From Heterocephalus glaber (Eukaryota; Chordata; Mammalia; Rodentia; Bathyergidae), in the NCBI RefSeq assembly GCF_000247695.1, contig NW_004624734.1, positions 16,670,591-16,734,590 on the forward strand: 64,000 nucleotides of DNA. Reading direction: 5' to 3'. This document shows positions 37,263 through 51,552 of this stretch, piece by piece. The translations under genes were made by a program, and so were the position numbers. Position 1 is the first letter of the stretch; each line of letters opens with the position of its first letter. The notes beneath the pieces were generated by a model that worked only from the letters and a program-made list of their open reading frames with translations, had not been told where the DNA came from and ran no database searches.

Positions 37263-39790
37263 TTAGCCACTGAAAAAGAGGAAAGTGAGGAGGATAAGGT
37301 TCTCTTCCTGTGATTGTTCCCCAAACTTCTGTCAGACTTTCAGACCTTCCAAATGTGTTCTCTCCTGTTGTATAACCAGTGGGCAATATTGGGTAGATCC
37401 CGAGATACCATGGCAACTAAGCAACTATATGTGACATCACACTTTGGCAATTTAAAACATATTGTATATATCCCTACTGACACACAAAATAATGTCAAAT
37501 GTTTCTAAATTTAATACATTATATTTTCTCAGTAGGTGAATCTTTATTTCAAGGATTATTCAGGATTCTCAAACAGCTTTGCATTTCTTTAAGTTCTAAG
37601 ATCTTGCCTTATGATACTTATGATTTCTCTCTTATAATGCAGTGAGTGAGCCACACCAAACGTGGTATAAGCACTGGTAATTCATATATCAGATCGATAT
37701 GCGGATAATTAAAATATCTAAAAGGAAAATGCTACTTATAATAATTTACTAAGGAGATGGTTCTTGAGATTTTTCAAACAGAAAAAGAGAACAAGAGACA
37801 TTATCCCTAAGGAAAATCCCGTCTTGCACTCAGCTGCCTTTCACGATTTCTAAGAGAGCCATGTCTGATTCCTGCACACCTCTCAGACCTGGGCTTTGTG
37901 CTGGCTCTTCTCCAACAAAATCATTCTGTGCAAGCAGCATTTAGTAAGCAAGGTTCGCCACCAGCAATGGCACTTGACCTCAGCTAGAAATCCTTTAAAT
38001 GCTAGTATGTGAAAGTTTTCTTGAACTTGATTTCTCCAGGAGTCGTGACTACTTTGGAGTTATATGCCAAATTCTAGGTGTATATATACAAGTGTGTGTA
38101 TTCAGAGAAAATTCAGTCTTGCCCTAGGGCTTTCCAATGATTCTTAAGAAATGAAAAACTAAGAGCCATTGGTCATGAAAGCTGGGCAGGCTCTGTTGAC
38201 CATTGCCATGTCCTGGAGGTTGTTTTCATCTGACCACAGCCTTAACATTGTATTAGTTACCACTTCCTTCTCTTTTAACATGAAAAGGGAGACAGCATTT
38301 ACAAAAATCCAGTAGAATCTATTTACGGTATTTTCCTATCCTAGTGATCTGGCCTGTGGGTAAACAGGAATTTACTACAGTGCAACATTGGTCTAAAATT
38401 TGCACCATGAGAATTTATGGGCAGGGTGGAGGTCTCTGACCTATATATTAACTTAAAGAGAATTTGGGAACATTGAAAACAAAAAGAACAATTCTAATCT
38501 ACTAAAGATATGTTATAGACATGTACAAACTCCCACAAATGAATGTAAACATCATGTACTGCAAACATTTACTAAATAAAAAACATAATTTTTTTCTTTT
38601 TCTAAGGACACATTGATATGTCTGCATGTATAGTCTTCCTTTTGCCGAAATGTATATACTCTCTTAAATACCACAAATTTATTTTATTATGTTTTTAAAT
38701 TATTCTCAGTCCATATGATTTATAGGAAGACAGATTTATTGAAAGTGATCATAAGAACATAGATTTATTTAAAAATGATCAGAAACCCACAAATTCTGTT
38801 AACTCAGAGAAAATGTTGTAATTACATACCAGAGAATCCTAATCTTATTATCTTCAGAAGAACTCTGAACGTGAATTTTTCAGATGAGTTCAGGAAAATT
38901 CATAAAATGATTTTAATTCTCAGTCAGTTTCCATGGTTAAAGAACCACCTGTAATTCCTTCCAGAATGTTTTCCCTTAATTAAAGCCCAATATTTATAAT
39001 AACAACAGCAATAATTATGAGCATAGCTATGTATTGAGGACACTACATTTACTGTAAACATTTCACTTATATTTCATATAAAACAGCCAGTAATTTATGT
39101 ATGCCATAATAGCATCCTGGAATTGCTTTCTCAGACATAAAGAAGAACTGCATTCTTTCCTGTTTAACAGCAGTTGGTTGTTGAATAAAATTTAAACACT
39201 TCTATGATAATGTTTGTTGTGGGTAGTGGAAGTCTCCTATGGGTTTTTATTTCCTTAAATTGTTAAATACCCATTGTCCTCTAGATTTGGTACCAGACCC
39301 AGATTACAAGAATGGTCAACATTGATATTTTTCCTAATCTGAAGTACCTTGTATTTTAATTGGGATAGAACACAGTATACAATAAGAATCTAAATGTATG
39401 GACACATTGGGCATTTCAAGTTATGAGGCTGGCTCAAAATTATTGCATTCTGCTCTTCAATGGACAATAGCAAATGAAATTAGTTTTCTTTGGGCTATTT
39501 TTGGAAAATATGTTGGTTTCATTTATTGGTTTCATTGTTAAGTATGTCAGAAGTGTTTAAATTAGTTCGTTCTAATTGACTCTCATCACAGTGAAGCTTG
39601 CAAAGAGGGGAGGGGATTTTTGTATATTCTATAACCTGGGTCTTGTTGTTGGTAAATTAGAGACCTTGACTTATGATTAGAAGGACTGTGGTCAGAGCTG
39701 TGGTGAGAGTAGACCAGAGTCACTTTTTCTGTACTGTAATGGAAGACTGTTATATGGGTCGCATAACAGTTTTTTCGCCACTTCTAAATA

Positions 39791-39792
<2 letters not shown>
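37263..39792. other. AT-rich non-coding DNA
   Basis: No gene or confident repeat was recognised. Confidence 0.45.

Positions 39793-39833
<41 letters not shown>
39793..39833 (+). repeat. (CA)n microsatellite
   Basis: About 20 uninterrupted CA units make this the longest perfect dinucleotide repeat in the window. It is likely to be length-variable between individuals. Confidence 0.95.
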
Positions 39834-39835
<2 letters not shown>

Positions 39836-39934
39836 ATGCCTGAGGGAAAATAGCTAACAGAATAAGTAGGTAAGTAGGAGATAGTGAGACAGACTGGTGA
39901 TAAGAAGACTGGGATTGTGTTACTCAGATTACAA

Positions 39935-40090
39935 TGCTGGAGCTACACACTTAAAACACCCTGGGTAAATACTAAAATCATTGGTTCTTGTATTTCTTCT
40001 AGAATCTATTCAATCTCAATCTCTGGGCATTAGGTCTCAAAATATACATTTTGATTTTAAAGATGACTTAGAAGACTAGGAAAACTGCCA
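39935..40090 (+). mobile_element. MER20/MER5B-like hAT remnant
   Basis: CACCCTGGGTAAATACTAAAATC, CAATCTCTGGGCATTAGG and TTTTGATTTTAAAGATGAC resemble the block order of small hAT elements with an ATTTAAAA-type centre. Termini are not preserved. Confidence 0.35.
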
Positions 40091-40374
40091 GAATAGCCCA
40101 GAAAGATTTAGCACAGTGACATGGAAACTTCATCATAATGTCAAAAGAATGAAATCTTTAGTCCCACATCTGCTGTTAACTAGCAGAATATCTTTGGGCT
40201 AAATCATTTTAATTATCTGGCTTGAATTTCTTAGTCCTCTCCATGTCCACCTCCTCCTCCTCCTACTATCCCCATTAAGTTGTATCAAAACATGACATTC
40301 TTGATAAAGAAGTATGAGTAATTAGGGAATATTATTCACAAACACAGTGTCAGACAGGGACAAGTTCTTTAGCC

Positions 40375-40560
40375 AATCAATTAGCATTCAGTGAACACAC
40401 ATTGTAGGAGATCTGAGAAACATATAAGATGAGGTCAGTGTTTTCAAGAGCTTACCATCTGCTTTCTCAAAACAAATTTCATTTATGCCAGGAAAAATAA
40501 TGTATTGCCAAAACAGTTAAAGCAGACAATTACTGTATGAGAGCAGAGTCAGTCCTCAGC
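40375..40560 (+). mobile_element. Ancient mammalian interspersed repeat, family uncertain
   Basis: GTGAACACACATTGTAGGAG, AAGATGAGGTCAGTG and TTTCAAGAGCTTACCATCTGC match the same old consensus as the fragment at 14455-14870 (..TGAGCACCTACTATGTGCC..CAAGGAGCTTACA..). Confidence 0.35.
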
Positions 40561-42744
40561 TTAGAATTGTCTGATAAGATGTTATCAAAAGGCACTGATG
40601 GAGCAACTAGATTTAGGTTGTTTGAATATACTGATTGGATATTTTGTACAAAATTCCAGCAAGTCATGATTTGGTTCTCTGTGGAAAAAGCACTCTCCAG
40701 TGAGTAGCAGTGTTAATTCAATGCTAGTCATAGGAGCTCTGAAAGATTATTACTCTACAGTGCCTGGTCATTATGTCTGTTAATGGTAAACTATACCTAT
40801 GACATTTTAACTGAAAGAATCTGTCCTTGGATGCTGGCTTTCAGAGAATCAATATTTATTCTTCACCGCTGAAGGATACAAGGCATTTATACAGGTACAT
40901 CTACAGACCTCAAAGGACACAGATGCTTGAGGGAGAAAGGCAGAACACTCATGCTGGCCTATTACACTGGACTAGGAGTGCACGATTTCATCACAAAACA
41001 CCTACCTGCTCCTCTGGAGTAGCTCATGGAACTAGATGCTGAATGCCACCACTTAACTACGTTGAACGAGTCCTCTGAAAGGATTTTTTTTCATTAAAGT
41101 CTGAGAAACTCATAGAGAAGAACATACTCATGCAGGGAAAGAGATAAATCATGGTGTATGTAATCCATTGTCCAGTGGGCTATGGCTTTTCCAACAGTGG
41201 GCAACTGACTTTACAGTAGAGACTAGAGAAAGGATACAAGAAATTGGCATGTTCAGGAATTGGTATGAGGGCTACGAATACCTAAGCAAATTTAGAAACC
41301 AAAGCCATTCAGGTAAGGGGAACTTTCTGTGAGCCATTTAATTCCTACCGTGCCTGTCTTATGTACTTGGTGGTTCAATTATTCCCCAATTTTCTAGTTT
41401 CTATGCAGAGGAGCTTTCTGCAAGAGGCTTTCTGCCCCAGCTTCTCATGTGTTCTTTTCCTGGGGCATGAGACAGAGTTGTCAGTAAGTGCTTGGGTAAG
41501 GAACTTGGTAGTCACAGAGTAGCCCTGCTCTGTTCTCTTAGAGATCCTGCCTCACTGCGGGGAAGGTGTATCCTGCCTGGCCCTCAGGCTCTGCTTTGAC
41601 AGACATGATTCACTGTAGAATCACTGGGATTGCAGTGACTGATCCGTGTTCCTGAGCTTCCCGTTATAAGGCTAATTCTGGGGACTACTAGGAAATCCAT
41701 GGCAGTTACAGATCTATACCATCTCCTTCCATTTTTATCATATAAGGCAGCTAGTTTCATTTCCACATTCCTGACTTCTTTATCTCTAAATTGTTTCAAA
41801 ATTGAATAGGGAGAACATATTTATTGGGCTATAGCTAACTTAACCAACAGGAAAAGTTATGTTTTACATACAAATTTATTTTAGACATTCGTAATGTGAT
41901 TCACTGAAGGTGAACGCGTCAGGAACAAATCATGCCAAGGTAGTGTTGTATAACCTCATGTTGACCTGAATATTGTCCCTATGAGGAGAGCAGCTTTGTA
42001 CCTGGAGTTATGAGTGGTACTGGCCCAAGCTGAGTGGGGAGGGATAAAAGAAGTGATAACTCATTGTCACTAGTTTATGAAGTTTGTAACATAAAATCCC
42101 TCCTTCCCTAGTATTCAGGCAAAGGATGCTCTAAGGAGAGAGTAGGTAGGCACTTATGTTTTAGTACTGATTACTCAGAAAATTTTGAATAAGATTTGAG
42201 AAAAAAAAGCAACAGTGCATTTTTGTAATAATACCTCTAGAAATTGAAGAGTAAACTTTGGCCTGAGTTTTCTGGAACACCAAGCATGGTAGGGCATCGC
42301 TGTTTTTGTTTGCACTGTTTCTCAGCTTCCAAGACAATTTTGAGTCCTTTTGTTATCATCTAAGAGGGCTTGCATAAAGACAGGGTTTGAGAGTAGAGCC
42401 AGAGTCTGAGAATGCTGGTTATATGTCCTGAGTGATGCCAGATTTAAGGGCTAGTCAGGCTTAAAGAGCAAATCTGTGTTACATTCGTGAAAGTTAAGGT
42501 AAATTCACTATGATAGACTGAGTTTCTGGATTTAAAATTAAAACTCAGAGTGTTCATATGATCTTAAAAAATTTGTTTAAACTCCTTCAGGTTTAGAATT
42601 TTTAAAAAACATCTGTAATATGTGACTCGTGATAGCTTAAAAAGAAATAACTCACGTGAAAATCAATTGCATATCATAAATGCCCAATATACTTAGTTGA
42701 TGTTGATGTTAGAAAGGATGAAACCTAAGACTTGGAAAAACCTT
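40561..42744. other. Non-coding DNA, no gene seen
   Basis: Nothing was recognised. The part from about 41340 to 41660 is richer in G+C than its surroundings. Open frames at 40827-41042 and 41584-41799 are short and featureless. Confidence 0.4.
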
Positions 42745-42990
42745 TAGTGATCATCTTGTTTCTCCACTTTCAAGGAAAAAATGAAGAGTAACAGTGAAGA
42801 TTCTGAGGCTAGGAAACAATAAAGAGATAAAGTGCTGGAAATACACTACTGCAATGTCCCACCTTGAGAAAACATAGATATTAAACAACTTCAGGTAGTC
42901 ACACAATTCAGAAAGTTGGGAGCTGGGCTGAGAAGCCAGTATATTCCATTCTAATCTAATGCCTTCCCATGACTTTGTGCCTAAGTCTTT
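42745..42990 (-). mobile_element. MIR-like fragment
   Basis: TCATCTTGTTTCTCCACTTTC, AAACAACTTCAGGTAGTCACAC and GGGAGCTGGGCTGAGAAGCC are reminiscent of reversed MIR (..CATTTTACAGATGAGG..AACTTGCCCAAGGTCACAC..). Low identity. The minus-strand open frame 42751-43020 overlaps it and is probably not a gene. Confidence 0.35.
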
Positions 42991-45775
42991 ATCCCATAGA
43001 TAAAATGGCAGCAGCAGCACGGAGATGTGACATTCTCAAAGAGTTCCAGAATTCTGTCTCAAATTTCACTTCTGCCAAAGCCAATGTAAACACAATGTAG
43101 AACCTCCTATTGATGGACATATGAGAAGTCCTCCTCTTGGCACACTCATATTTGGGTTGTATATTGAATGAAAAGCATCAGAAATGACAAACTATTAAAT
43201 TTGCAAACAGGCTCATCCTTAGAATGTGTTTTGTTTTAATAGGTTTATACTAGGAACAAGTATATGATAATGTAAAACCACCACTTGCATGGAACTTAAA
43301 TTGAAAGGGGTCTTGCCATTTCTCAGGCAAGTTGATATGTCTTCAATATTGTGCTTTAGATGAGTAGCACAGACTAGTATATCATTTTTAATGCAAAATT
43401 CTGACTATGGTGACCACTGGAAATATTTTTAATATTATCTTACACTTTCTGGGGACTGGCAATAATTGCCCATAACTTGGTAAAAGCATCCACACTTATC
43501 TATGAGCATGAAAAGATTAATGGCATTCCAGGGTCTCTGAGACACTCAGTCCCAGTTATCTTTTCCTACTGGAGATTGAAGTAGATTAAATTGCTACAGT
43601 ACTCTAACCCCTACTAGATACTATGTGTTGCTAACCCAGTTCTCAGCCAGACCTCCTGGAATCTCTTGGAACTTAAAAGCATTAAGTTCTAAGTTTCATC
43701 AGTTCATTTTGTATGGTCTTATTGTGCAGTCAATTTGTGTGGTTTTCTTTCAGAAAACTGCACAATCTACTAGGAAAGGACAAGAGGCTCCAAACCTAGG
43801 CTATGTGCTACAAACATTTTGTCATTCTTTTATTGGTCCAATTGCATCAGGAATATAATGCCTTTGAATCTCACAGTTTCTGCCATTCAGTCTCTTTGTG
43901 GATGTGCTTATACACATAATAACCAGATTTATATTCGTTTTTCCACACTTTGGTCATTTTCACATCATTATTGATTGTGACAGGAACATCAGGCAATCAG
44001 GTTTTAAACTTGTCAAGGTGGGACACGTTATTTCCAATGTACAACACTTTTACCATCTTTTCCCATGCTCTGGGTGTCAGGCTGATGATGCATCTATTGA
44101 CTGAGCATGAGTTGTCTCCAGGCCCTTTACAGAGCTTTGTAAAAGCGCTACTGTTTGTCTAGTGCTCAGTGTGTGTGTATGTGTTGCAGCTGGAAGTTCT
44201 TAGAAATCCTCTTTGGGGATGAACATGTACTGAATTATCCTTTGAGAATAGGAAAGCCAAAGAGAAAAATCATCCTTGGATTCAGTGGTTATTAGAAATA
44301 TGTAAAATTTTAAAGCTTTAGTAGGTCAGAATGTCAAATTATGATTCCATGCTTACTTGCAAACAGCTAATAATTCCTCCTTCTCAAAACATGCAGTGAA
44401 CATGGTAGCTGAATTTATTTGCTACCTTCTTACCTCAAATGTAGGTAAAATAAAGCACATTCTAGATGTTGGTGAGCCCCATGCTGCCAATACATACTAG
44501 AATGGTTCTGACTTTTGAGTTGTAAATAAGGAGTAAATAATTTAGAAATTATCATATAATGCCTGACTCCAAATTTAACTAATAAAGATATAAGGAAAGA
44601 ATATATTTCTAACTATGCTTAGAAAATGCTATTGTATTTCCTCAACAAAACTAATGGGAACTAAATTCCTGTCTAAATTATAACAGCAACCAATATTTAG
44701 AGAATGGCTATTTTCTTTTTTGCTATTTCAAATGAATGTATGTGATGGCATATGTAATTACTTTAATTAGCTGGTATAAAACCATGTTTGACCCTTAGGT
44801 GTCATTAAAGAAAACCTTTTTGAGCCTACATTTGGTTTTGGGGTTTTTTTTTTAATGCATTTGCTTGGCTTAGAAAATAAAGGAACCACCTGATCAGTTT
44901 TTACTCTTTCTAGTTAAAAGCAGGTTTAGTTTCTGGGCAACAGAGACCCTCAATTTCAAATTTGTTTTCCTTTTTTTTTCCAGGGGAAACTACATTTGGT
45001 ATCTAAACTACCTGCCTTTGTTAATGAGAAACCTTGCAACAGAATTTAGTTGAGGGCTTTGGAAATCTCCCCTCCCTGGTTTTCCAGTGGGCTGCTGTCT
45101 CCTGCCCCAGCTGGTTTTAGCGACAGAGCGCTGGAGCTTTTTGGAATTATGAGTCTCCAAGGATTCCAGCTAATTTCTTTTGACGAGTAGAAACAATCCT
45201 ATAGTCTCTTGACTAGGACTTGTACGTAAAATTTTAAAAGATTATCTTTTGCAGTATTTCACTTGGCAGAAAATATCTATTGGAGATTTATTACAAAGTA
45301 TGGAGATAAATATATTGAGGACATTTTATTTTATTTGACATACTACTTTTCAAGTTTCTCAGCTTGGGCTGATCCTTATAAGGGACTTGGTGGCTGGGAA
45401 AAGGTTGTGGAAATGGATATTGCAAACCAAGACCTTAAGTAGCTGAAACTTTTTTTGAAAAATGTTTTAATTATTTCCATATCCAGGGCATTTAAAACTC
45501 AACCGTTGGGATCTCAAAATTTGAGATGAATTCTTTTAAAATTTCATGAGACAATGTTAAATGCCAAGCTTTTCTTGCATAATAGAACAGAAGAAGGTGG
45601 GGTTCGCTTTTAATCACCAAGATTACCACTATCACGTTTGCCTTTTTTTAAGGGACTCAGAAGATAAAATATTTCATACTTATCTTTGGCTCAGTATGTT
45701 CTTTTGGGAATGTTTTGAGCCATCTTTGATGATGATCTTGAATGACTTCAAACTCAAACTCTCCTATGGGGGATT
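42991..45775. other. AT-rich non-coding DNA with one G+C-richer patch
   Basis: No gene was confirmed. Open frames at 43625-43858, 43898-44104 and 43950-44162 are short and overlapping. A patch at about 44930-45240 has higher G+C, an E-box (CAGCTG, 45108-45113) and a few CpGs, and could be a regulatory element. Confidence 0.35.
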
Positions 45776-45985
45776 TATTTTGGGAGGGGGTACTAAAGAT
45801 TGAATCCAGGGCCTTTGCACTGTGCCATTTCACTAGCCCATTTTTAAATATTTTTTAATATTTTATTTTAATTGTATGGCAGGGGCTTGATAAGTTGTCC
45901 AGGCTGGGTTTGAATACGTGATACTCCTACTGCAGTCTCCCAGACTGCTGGGATTGTAGCATGCATTACCACGTTCAGCTTCATT
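45776..45985 (-). mobile_element. Joined ID-B1 SINE, minus orientation
   Basis: The left part reads GGGGGTACTAAAGATTGAATCC..CACTAGCCCA, the reverse of an ID element. After a T/A-rich linker the right part reads AAGTTGTCCAGGCTGGGTTTG, then CAGACTGCTGGGATTGTAGC, the reverse of a 7SL/B1 unit. The arrangement of B1 followed by ID in one unit is known from B1-dID and MEN-type SINEs of squirrels, dormice, beavers and relatives, not from mouse or rat. Strongly diverged. Confidence 0.8.
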
Positions 45986-46314
45986 GATTCTTAAGTGGTC
46001 AGGAATAGAGTCAACCTCCCAGGGTCTAAGTATGGCCTGTGTGTTCACTCTATCTACCACTGTAATTATAATCTGGGAATAAGGTAGGGAGGGAGTACAA
46101 TATGGAATTTCAGTCCCAAACATCAAATCCAAATCACACAAGGATACATAATACATCTTCTACACCTACTACATCTTCTTTTTTGTTAGGAAGTGCTTCA
46201 TTCTTGCTCTGCATTCACCCTGTTCATGATGCAGAAAGTTGAAGGCAAAATACTGCAAATAATGATGTGGGATGCCCAAGGCATGTGTGTTCTTATGAAT
46301 AAACTCCTTAATTA
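45986..46314. other. Unassigned interval
   Basis: No gene was seen. The minus-strand frame 45863-46156 starts here but lies partly in the SINE. Confidence 0.35.
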
Positions 46315-46500
46315 GAATACTGACTGTAAGCACATGGGGAGTGCCTTTCAGTGCCTGACATTTGACTAAATAGCTTGAATGCATTAAATGAACCCCGTTA
46401 TCAGTATCCCATTTTCACAGACCAGGATACCATGGCTCAGAGAGGTTAATATCATGGAGTTATTGGCCATTTATGAAGTAGGTCAGAACCAAAGTTATAT
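46315..46500 (-). mobile_element. MIR SINE, minus orientation
   Basis: GAACCCCGTTATCAGTATCCCATTTTCACAGACCAGG and GGCTCAGAGAGGTTAATATCATGG are the reversed MIR core (..TATTATCCCCATTTTACAGATGAGG..GGCTCAGAGAGGTTAAG..). A clear old copy. Confidence 0.7.
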
Positions 46501-49500
46501 GCCAACAATTTTTTAAATATATAAAGAGATAGATCTTTTATAAAAGGGAAAGGGAGCAAGAGATAATGGGAGAGGAAAGTAAGAGAGGGGAAGGGGATGA
46601 AAAAGAATTTAGATGTGCTATGTACATGAGGAATGTAATCATTAAGAACTGCAAACATATACTAGTAAAAAATAAAAATTAAGGAAAATTAAATATATGT
46701 TCTTAATTATTATATCCAAGTTGAGGACCTGAAGAACTTGCATAGATGAGCACATGTGCACACTTACAGCACTTTCTCCATGTATTTTCCTGAATGGTAC
46801 TGAGCACATGGGCAAGGGTTGGAATGATTCAAAGCTAGGATAGTCAGGCAGAGTCCTAGCTCAGCATCCACACCTACTGCCAGGGGCTGAGCTTCCTCTC
46901 TGGCACCTCCCAGGGTATGCAGCTCAGAGTTCATCCCTTCTCTTAGACCAGCACAGTCTACCATCTTCCAAGACACTGCCCTGTGTCCTCAGCTCAGCCT
47001 TCTTTCTGGTCTGTACCTGCTATGGTGCATCAGAGTTGCAATCCTGGCTGATGGCTTTACAAATTGGTTCTTGCTTAGTTTAGGCTCTTTCTAGTCTCCC
47101 TAAACAAGTTCTTTAGAAGGAGAGTTGAGATCTGCTGCCGTGGTCTTTCCCTCAACCATGACCACTCTCCCCACAGTGTGTAGCCCTGAACATAGTGCAG
47201 TAATTGTGTGATATATATATTTCTCTGTGTAGTTATTCTGAATCTCAGAAAAGGAGAATAGCCCTGAGTTTTGGCAAAATGGACCTACATTATATAATGT
47301 CTCCATTGAAAATGTAAGGACATACATGTCTTAGAAGAATTTTATAAAAGGTAGACAAAGTTCTGGGCTATTGTGGAAATTCTACCAAAGGCAAAGCACT
47401 CCCTATTGCAAAATAAGAAACCCAGTTTGAGTTGAGTTTCTTTGAATTGGGTTTTCTGACTCAGCAACTTATTGGAATACAACCTGTACAAGTCAATTCA
47501 GATTTAAGATTTTTAAAACTTCTCTGCTTAGGCCAATATATTGCTTTAGAATTTCAAAAATACATGACATTTTAAAGTACTGGTGTTTCATATTAAAACA
47601 CAGGCAAATTTCCCAGGATTCTCAAACTCTAACTCTCCCCTACCCTACTACTAAAAGCAATAACAAAACATAAAAAGGAAAATCTCTAGTTATCAGTTTC
47701 AGAGCCAACAGAAAAACATTCAAACAAAAAAATCTCAGCATCATGAAATGCTGAAAGAGCAACTTTACATTTCTGGATTTATGTGAAAAGCTTGTGTTTT
47801 ACTTTTAAATAAAGTTGAGCCAGGGCTCATGTAATTAATCTGCTTTGTTTCCTGAAGATATCCCCTAATTCTGGGAGAGGAAAAAAGTATTACCTGTACC
47901 TAAGGCATTTTAAATAGATCTTCAAATGAACAAAGAATGGTCACCCTTATTCCCCTGTTCAATTTGCCAAAATTGCTGGGTAAGTTGTTTCTCATTGTCT
48001 CAACATTAAGTCAACATATGAAAAATGGAGACTTAAAAAACAAATTTAAATCAAAGGATTAAATCCAGGTCATGGGTAATAGAAATTTCACCAGCCTGGG
48101 TGTCATGGGCTCATGAAATTGAAACAAGTTGCTCTATTCATTATTAATAAGGATATATAGTTTATGTTTAAACTAAATATCAAAGTCATAGTTGAGTCTT
48201 AGGCACCAAGTGACTCCATGATTTAAGACCTCCTTGCTGCCCTTTTATTATTATTATTATTATTTTTTTTGGCAGAACTCTTCACAAAATTTACAATCTT
48301 GTAATCAGCAGGGTCCTATAGATCAAGGTGTAAGCGGGGTAAAAATATGCCTTGTTAAACAAAAATTGTGAAACACTCCATTGTGGCATATAAATTACCA
48401 TTTTCCCCCTACTTTTCTGCTTTCAGATTTATAACATTTATCTGACATTTTTTTTCATACAGAAGAAAATCCAATTACTTGCATTTATTTAAATGAGAAC
48501 TATGGTTTAAAAACATCATTACTGGATGTTAAGCCCCTTAAACTCAGTGTTACAGCTGTCCTTGAGCAGAGTGTGACTATTGGTTTTAGTAAAGTACATT
48601 CAAAAATAGTTTTCCCATAGTGTATTTGTATCTAAATTAGCAGAGTAATGAGTATTATTTTGCTAAGTACATTACATAGCTACATAGTTAACTTCTTTTA
48701 TTGCAAAGAGAAATGAACAATTCACACAACAAAATTTTCACTGTGCACCTATCATTTAAAAATACTCCTTCAAATAGGGGATAGAGACAATTTAAAGTGC
48801 AGAAAAATTTGGGGTCCAGTGTTTCTCTCATCTGTCAAACTTCCTTTGAATTCATTGAAAGTCTAATAAATAATTTGCCCTATGCTATATATTATCAGAT
48901 TCAAATGATTGGAGATGTGATTAATTTTAGGCTTTGAGTATATAAATCATAAAAAAAAATGAAAAGAGAATATTCTTGTTAACCTAACATTCTGGAGCTT
49001 GTCCTATCGTGAGAAGTTAATATTGATGTTAACATGAACGGATGCCATTGGCTGGATAGTTAGATAGGAAATGGAAAAGGGGGAATTTAGCAATGATATT
49101 TTCATCATCATGAATCAATATTAAAGAGATGATTACTAAGGGATATAAATCAGAGGGGAATTTGAAAGCACTAACAAACTTAGAAGAACTAAGGCATTCT
49201 CAATTACTTCAGAATATCTCACATTCATTGTTAATTATCATCAATGCCATTTCTATTAAAATAGCATTGGTCAACTCTGGCTTTTCTGCTAGGATAAGTA
49301 TTTTTCTTACATTGTCTTATTTAATTCTACTAAATAATTCTACAAATATTATCCCATTTTACATATGAGAGAAATAAGTCTTAAATCTGGATCTTGTTTA
49401 GCATTTTTCCTAAAACTTTCTGGTAAACAAATTTGTTGTTATGTCTAGAAATTCGCCTAAATTTTCATTTTTTTGTGAAACAATATTTATTAATGCTTAA

Positions 49501-51430
49501 CCTCAGCTTTGTTTCTTTTTAGACAATAAGTTCTCTCTCCATAGAGTAAGGTTTCCAAAATGTGTATGAATTCAGTTAGATTATTCCCAAGGTAACTCAG
49601 AGGTAAGCTGGAGTAGGAATCTTTGGCCAATTTTACAAGAAGGAGCAGGAAGGGACTTTGAATGGATTGAGGATTTGCTCTTCTTTAATTCTAGTCAACT
49701 CACCGGGCACTTTTGATCATTTAAATTTCAGAAGCTGGTTAGAAAGACTTCATTAGTCTCATTTAGGAGAAAACAGATTTAGAAAATTAGGCTTGAAGCT
49801 ACTTTGATGAGAGGAAACCTATGCTACATGCTGATGCCGACCCTCCTATGCATGGAGCACTTCAAAGGACAGGTGAAGGCACGAATAACTTTGATCACTT
49901 ATCTTTTTGTCTTATTTTGTTCTCAATTACCTATAGTTTCTTGTGGATCCATGGAATATTCCAAGCACTGAAATTCTGCTTCCTCAATAGTGAAGAACTT
50001 ATTACGTGGGAAGGATAATAATGATGGATCACAATATTAGCACTCCAGAATTAATTTCACAACTCAAATATGCTTTATTATCTTTTGGGTGAAAATTAGT
50101 AGTGGTCTAAATACCAGGTTAAACATAGTGTTGGGAAGATAGAATCATTTTCTAATTAAGGCGTAGTGCTTTGATTGTATGTGACATGGTTTAGTGAAAA
50201 CTGGCACAGGATATGTACCCACACGAATCCTTTCTCCTAATGCAGTAGGCTGCAGTAGTTCATATCTACTTAATTCTGAGATATTGAAACAAAATGAACA
50301 GAAATTCAAATGGACTCCTTAATGACTTCCTTTTTCTCTGTTTATATTCTGCCTCTCCCTAAAGACAATCTGATTTCATTTATCAGCACAAATGGTTGTA
50401 AGAACCATCACTTGCTACTGTGTTCTTCCTGTTTAATGGTTCTGTGATGCTGGATACTGTGAGGTTTTTGCACTGCAGTATTTAACCAGGATGAGCAGCA
50501 GCTGAATTACCATGGGTTGGCCAAATCTGTTAAAGTTAGCTCAGTGTAAGTCCTGTGAAAAAGACATGTGAAACACTGAACAAGGGAAATACGACTTAGC
50601 TCAGATAAAATGCATTTCCTTCTCACTTCTGCTATTAGTAATAGTTTTTAGCTTGTCTTATAATAATTGTATATCAGCTCCCCTAAGGCACAGAATAATT
50701 AGGTATTTCCCTCCACTATAATAAATGGGCCTAGGATATTTGTCTTTTGCTCTTTTTCTGACATTTGCTACTTTTAAATTTTTTCTTGAGAACAAGTTAC
50801 CTTGAATGGGGAGTGGTGGAATAGGATGGCTTGGCTCATATGAAACCTATAGCAGACATTTAAGACATTTCAGATGTATGAAATTACTATTTTGAGAGTT
50901 AGCCTGTGACTGACTTAACACAAAAATCACTATCTTCTTTGTCAGGAACTCTGACAAGCTGAATAAATACATCAAAGGGGAATCTTGGAAGTGGGTAGGC
51001 AGACTGTGACTCATGACGGGGTCAGAGCCTCTGCTATTTGCTTAGAAACAGATCTCTTTCTGGCTGCCACGGGAGGAAGTGATGATGGAGAACAGTGAGT
51101 TCCCGAGCAGCATGGACCAGGCAGCTGGAAGGTCAGGGGTTAAACATGTGCTATCTGAGCTATGCTGGGTGTAATAACAACATTAGGGCATCAGGAGAAT
51201 GATCTATCATGGCAATTAGTCAGACAGGCCTGTGGTAGCCCAGATAGGCCTGGCTTTGTTTGCATATGTTTATCAGTTTTAGATAAGGGTCCTTGTGAAC
51301 CTTTTTGTTACCTTGAGAAAGTAGACACCTGGATGGTAAACATAAGACAACTATGTCTACAAAAATTGATTTTGAAAAATGACTACAGCTCCCAGATGTG
51401 TTTAAATATAATATTTATTTCTGTCTGTTA
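46501..51430. other. AT-rich non-coding DNA
   Basis: No gene was recognised over almost 5 kb apart from simple repeats. Slightly richer stretches lie at about 46780-47180 and 50400-50540 but match nothing known to me. A weak MIR-like segment may exist near 49300-49400. Confidence 0.4.
48245..48270 (+). repeat. (TTA)n followed by a T run
   Basis: Five to six ATT units are followed by eight T residues. A short microsatellite, possibly a decayed retroposon tail. Confidence 0.75.
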
Positions 51431-51468
51431 AAAAGAAAAAAGACAAAGATGAAGAGAGGTAAGGATAG

Positions 51469-51500
<32 letters not shown>

Positions 51501-51552
51501 AGAGGAGGAAGAGGAAGAGGAAGAAGAAGAAGAATTTCTTTTTCTTTTTTTT
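51431..51552 (+). repeat. Polypurine (GGA/GAA)n tract with adjacent T-rich run
   Basis: From 51431 to about 51533 nearly every base is a purine, mostly GGA and GAA triplets, and it is followed by a pyrimidine-rich run to 51552. A plus-strand open frame across it (51398-51580) gives a Lys/Arg-rich low-complexity peptide that is purely a product of the repeat. Long polypurine tracts can adopt triplex (H-DNA) structures. Confidence 0.9.
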